Part shown: piece by piece, positions 50,890-52,809 of the stretch
Layout of the letters: every line of letters starts with the position of its first letter
How positions within the stretch are numbered: the stretch's first letter is position 1
Assembly: GCA_016342325.1 (NCBI GenBank)
Contig: JAEINR010000036.1
Span: 1 to 52,809 of the forward strand
DNA length: 52,809 nt
Direction of reading: 5' to 3'
Source of the DNA: Desulfobacterium sp.
GTDB lineage: Bacteria > Desulfobacterota > Desulfobacteria > Desulfobacterales > Desulfobacteraceae
The notes under the pieces: model-generated
What the model was told of the DNA's origin: nothing
The model's input: only the letters and a program-made list of their open reading frames with translations
The model's database searches: none
Position numbers and translations under genes: made by a program

Positions 50890-52332
50890 ATGGGAAAAAC
50901 GATAAATATACAACCCCTGTCCCGCATTGAGGGCCACGCCAGCATCGAGATCAAGCTGGACGAGGACGGCAATGTAGAGGATGCCATCACCCACTTCAAT
51001 TCGATCAGGGGATTTGAAAAATATGTAGAGGGCAAGCCCGCAGAAGAGGTCACCCGGATCGTGACCCGGATCTGTGGCATCTGCCCCTGGCATCACCACA
51101 TGTCCAGTGTCAAGGCCGTGGACGCCTGCTTTGGTGCTGAGGTCGCTCCGGCAGGTCATCTGCTCCGGGAATGCATGCAGAACATGGCCCACATCAACGA
51201 CAAGATTCTTCATTTCTACTTTCTTGCCGCCCCTGACTTTGTCATGGGACCGGATGCCGATTATTCGGTGCGGAACGTCATGGGCATCGCCAATGCCGCT
51301 CCCGACCTTGCCAAACGGGTCATCCAGATGCGCCAGAAGGCCCAGATGATGATGGAGAAGTTTGCCGGCAAGGTGATCCACCCCATCGCAGGCGTCCCGG
51401 GCGGATTCTCCAAGCCCATGAACGAGAGCCAGCGACAGGAGATGATCGCAGACACCAAGGAGCTCCTTGAGTTTGCAAACTTTTCCATGAAGTACGCCAA
51501 GGAGGAGATCTTTCCAAAGTATCTGGATCTCGTCACCACCCTCGGCACCATCACCACCGGCTTCATCGGAACCGTTGACGAAGAGGGCAGCCTCAACTTC
51601 TACGACGGCAAGATCCGCCTCATGCGCGCCGACGGTACTGCCGAGGATTTCGACGACACGGACTACCTCGACTACATTTCAGAGCACACCGTGGACGTCT
51701 CCTACGGCAAATACCCCTATGCCAAGTCGTGGAACGAAGGGTTCTCCATGGACCTGGATAATCCTAAGGGTATTTACCGTTCCAACTGTCTGGCCAGGAT
51801 CAACTGCTGCGACCAGATCCCGACCCCCCTTGCCCAGAAAGAGCTTGAGGAGTTCAGGAAAAGCTTCGGTCGTCCGGTTCAGCACACCCTGCTGTACCAC
51901 TGGGCCCGTCTCATCGAGCTGGTTTACTCCTGCGAGAAGACACTGGAGCTGCTGAACAACCCGGCCATCACCGATCCCGTCACCCGCTACGATGTAACAC
52001 CCAAGGCGGGAAGAGGTGTCGGCCATGTGGAGGCGCCCCGGGGCACCCTGATCCATGACTACACCACCGACGACAACGGCTGCATCACATCCGCCAACCT
52101 CATCGTCGGCACCACCCATAACCTTGCGCCCATCTCCATGAGCGTCAAGCAGGCCGCACAAATGCTCATTGAAAACGGCCAGGTGGACGAGACCATATTA
52201 AATAAGGTGGAAATGGCGGTCCGCGCCTACGACCCCTGAGTCAGCTGCGCAACTCACCGCCTGGATGGTGGTCCCGTGATCGGACTCAATGTTGTGAGTG
52301 CAGAGGGTAAGACTATCTTCTCCAACATGTAA
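50890..52332 (+). CDS. mvhA: F420-non-reducing-type hydrogenase large subunit MvhA (selenoprotein)
   Basis: A 480-residue [NiFeSe] large subunit that activates H2 in the cytoplasm. N-terminal nickel motif RICGICPWHHH (about 61-71). The C-terminal motif reads RAYDP, TGA (52237-52239, residue 450), VSCATH; the TGA replaces the first Cys of the CxxC pair and must be selenocysteine, because otherwise the enzyme would lack two nickel ligands. The frame ends at TAA 52330-52332. The 24 residues after CATH (starting RLDGG) are the probable propeptide removed by the protease at 45787. GGAGAAAATA precedes the ATG. A terminator follows at 52371. Confidence 0.95.
52256..52272 (+). other. SECIS-like hairpin of mvhA
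   Basis: A 6-bp stem ACCGCC/GGTGGT (one G-U pair) closes the loop TGGAT, which starts 22 nt after the TGA. It lies within the coding region for the cleaved C-terminal propeptide. Confidence 0.72.
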
Positions 52333-52370
52333 AAGCACTACCTTATATATAACGTATTTAGAAATACCTG

Positions 52371-52398
52371 GGGCCATGGTGAAAGCCATGGCCCTTTT
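52371..52398 (+). terminator. Rho-independent terminator of the hdrA-mvhDGA operon
   Basis: GGGCCATGG (52371-52379), loop TGAAAG, CCATGGCCC (52386-52394), then TTTT. It lies 38 bp after the mvhA TAA, supporting TAA 52330-52332, not the TGA, as the end of mvhA. Confidence 0.85.
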
Positions 52399-52470
52399 GC
52401 GTTGTTTTTGGGTTTGTACGTTTGTAAGCGATCCCCTGTCAGGCAATCGTTCCTGGCGGGGGATCGGTGT

Positions 52471-52529
52471 TTTTAGTTTCTTAGCTCTGATTTTCGTGTT
52501 ATTTTGGCAAGAGAATCAGAAAAACGCTG
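52471..52529 (+). repeat. Dispersed structured repeat, copy D (3' truncated)
   Basis: The first 59 bp of the family: TTTTAGTTTCTTAGCTCTGA, the 13-bp hairpin and AAAAACGCTG. The GGTTCTGGCTTGTCCAGG part is missing. It follows the mvh terminator in the 291-bp gap before 52624. Confidence 0.72.
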
Positions 52530-52589
52530 CTCTTGTGTGTGTCTTTTATCGACCCATTATATTGGGTATAACCAAAAATAATATATTTA

Positions 52590-52614
52590 AAAAGTTGACT
52601 CTACGTCAACTTTT
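52590..52614. other. Hairpin upstream of the DUF4258-like ORF
   Basis: A 10-bp stem AAAAGTTGAC/GTCAACTTTT with a 5-nt loop TCTAC, ending 9 bp before ATG 52624. It could be a terminator for upstream transcription or an operator for the small ORF. Confidence 0.5.
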
Positions 52615-52623
52615 GGCGATACT

Positions 52624-52773
52624 ATGACCAAGGAAGAGGCTCAAAAGTGTTTCCGTGAGTTTGCCAAATATGGCTGCATTCAACCGACAAAACATTGTCG
52701 AGATAGAATGCTTGATAGAGATGTGAGTATGGATTATTGTGCGACAACTACCTTGGCCGGTGACGACAATTAA
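52624..52773 (+). pseudogene. Truncated DUF4258-like ORF
   Basis: A 49-residue frame beginning MTKEEAQKCFREFAKYG with the DUF4258-type core KHCRDRMLDRDVSMD. Full members continue with a beta-strand region for about 40 more residues; here the frame changes after SMDY and stops at TAA 52771-52773, so a frameshift or truncation is likely. Such small proteins often sit beside toxin-antitoxin or HTH genes, which would lie beyond the window edge. Whether a product is made is uncertain. Confidence 0.45.
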
Positions 52774-52809
52774 CTTGTCCGGTTGATCATGTGATAAAAG
52801 TCCGACATT

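Noticed and set aside
1-52809. CRISPR arrays, tRNA/rRNA genes, prophage or complete insertion sequences
   Set aside because: No regularly spaced repeat array, tRNA-like cloverleaf or transposase/integrase was seen by reading; a tRNA or covariance search could still find a small RNA missed by eye.

Overview
The window reads as chromosomal DNA of a strictly anaerobic, sulfate-reducing deltaproteobacterium of the Desulfobacteraceae/Desulfobacterium kind. The evidence is a periplasmic [NiFeSe] hydrogenase of the HysAB type, a cytoplasmic HdrA-MvhDGA module, a TmcB/HdrD-like iron-sulfur protein and four genes that decode UGA as selenocysteine. The species is not proven by the sequence. No tRNA, rRNA, CRISPR array, complete insertion sequence or prophage was seen.

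Layout. 1-5.6 kb: a cell-division and envelope operon, ftsE-ftsX-envC-like-ctpA-yibQ-like. 5.6-10.1 kb: prmA on the minus strand, then a plus-strand trio of an exported SUOX-like protein, a membrane histidine kinase and a second PrmA-like methyltransferase. 10.1-15.2 kb: a radical SAM protein, a small exported protein, a TmcB/HdrD-like Fe-S protein, an IscA-like protein, an orphan RelE-like protein and an unassigned toprim-like protein. 15.4-18.3 kb: a large AT-rich LVIVD beta-propeller gene. 18.4-23.7 kb: hypC-hypF-hypD-hypE plus a TrmO-like gene. 23.7-29.1 kb, all minus: a solute-binding protein, a Cache chemoreceptor, a DUF3187 outer-membrane protein and an aldehyde dehydrogenase. 29.3-31 kb: an FGE-like exported protein and a DUF3313-like lipoprotein. 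31-37.5 kb: a tripartite RND efflux operon whose outer-membrane subunit carries an extra N-terminal substrate-binding-protein domain. 37.9-42.2 kb: a second TrmO-like gene, an AraC/GyrI regulator, thioredoxin 2, a YfcH-like epimerase and a YitT-like membrane protein. 42.2-45.3 kb (minus): hysB-hysA-hysD. 45.8-52.3 kb (plus): maturation protease-hdrA-mvhD-mvhG-mvhA. The window ends in a dispersed repeat and a truncated DUF4258-like ORF.

The hydrogenase genes form a system. HypCDEF build the Fe(CN)2CO centre. Two M52-type proteases sit beside the two hydrogenases they probably process. HysAB should oxidise H2 in the periplasm, and MvhA-MvhG-MvhD should pass electrons from cytoplasmic H2 to the flavoprotein HdrA. 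In-frame TGA codons fall at conserved cysteine positions in hysA, hdrA, mvhD and mvhA, each followed at a suitable distance by a SECIS-like hairpin. A plain ORF caller would truncate or split all four. A perfect Rex-type operator lies 30 bp upstream of hdrA, suggesting NADH/NAD+ control. No hdrB or hdrC is visible, so the final electron acceptor of the module is open. This selenocysteine-loaded, apparently Rex-controlled HdrA-Mvh unit is the strongest candidate here for a little-described system.

Other notable features are a family of about 80-bp structured repeats in four copies (two flank the araC-like gene in opposite orientation), a 21-bp perfect palindrome with a solo arm elsewhere, and four GTGAA motifs at exact 11-bp spacing upstream of the efflux operon.
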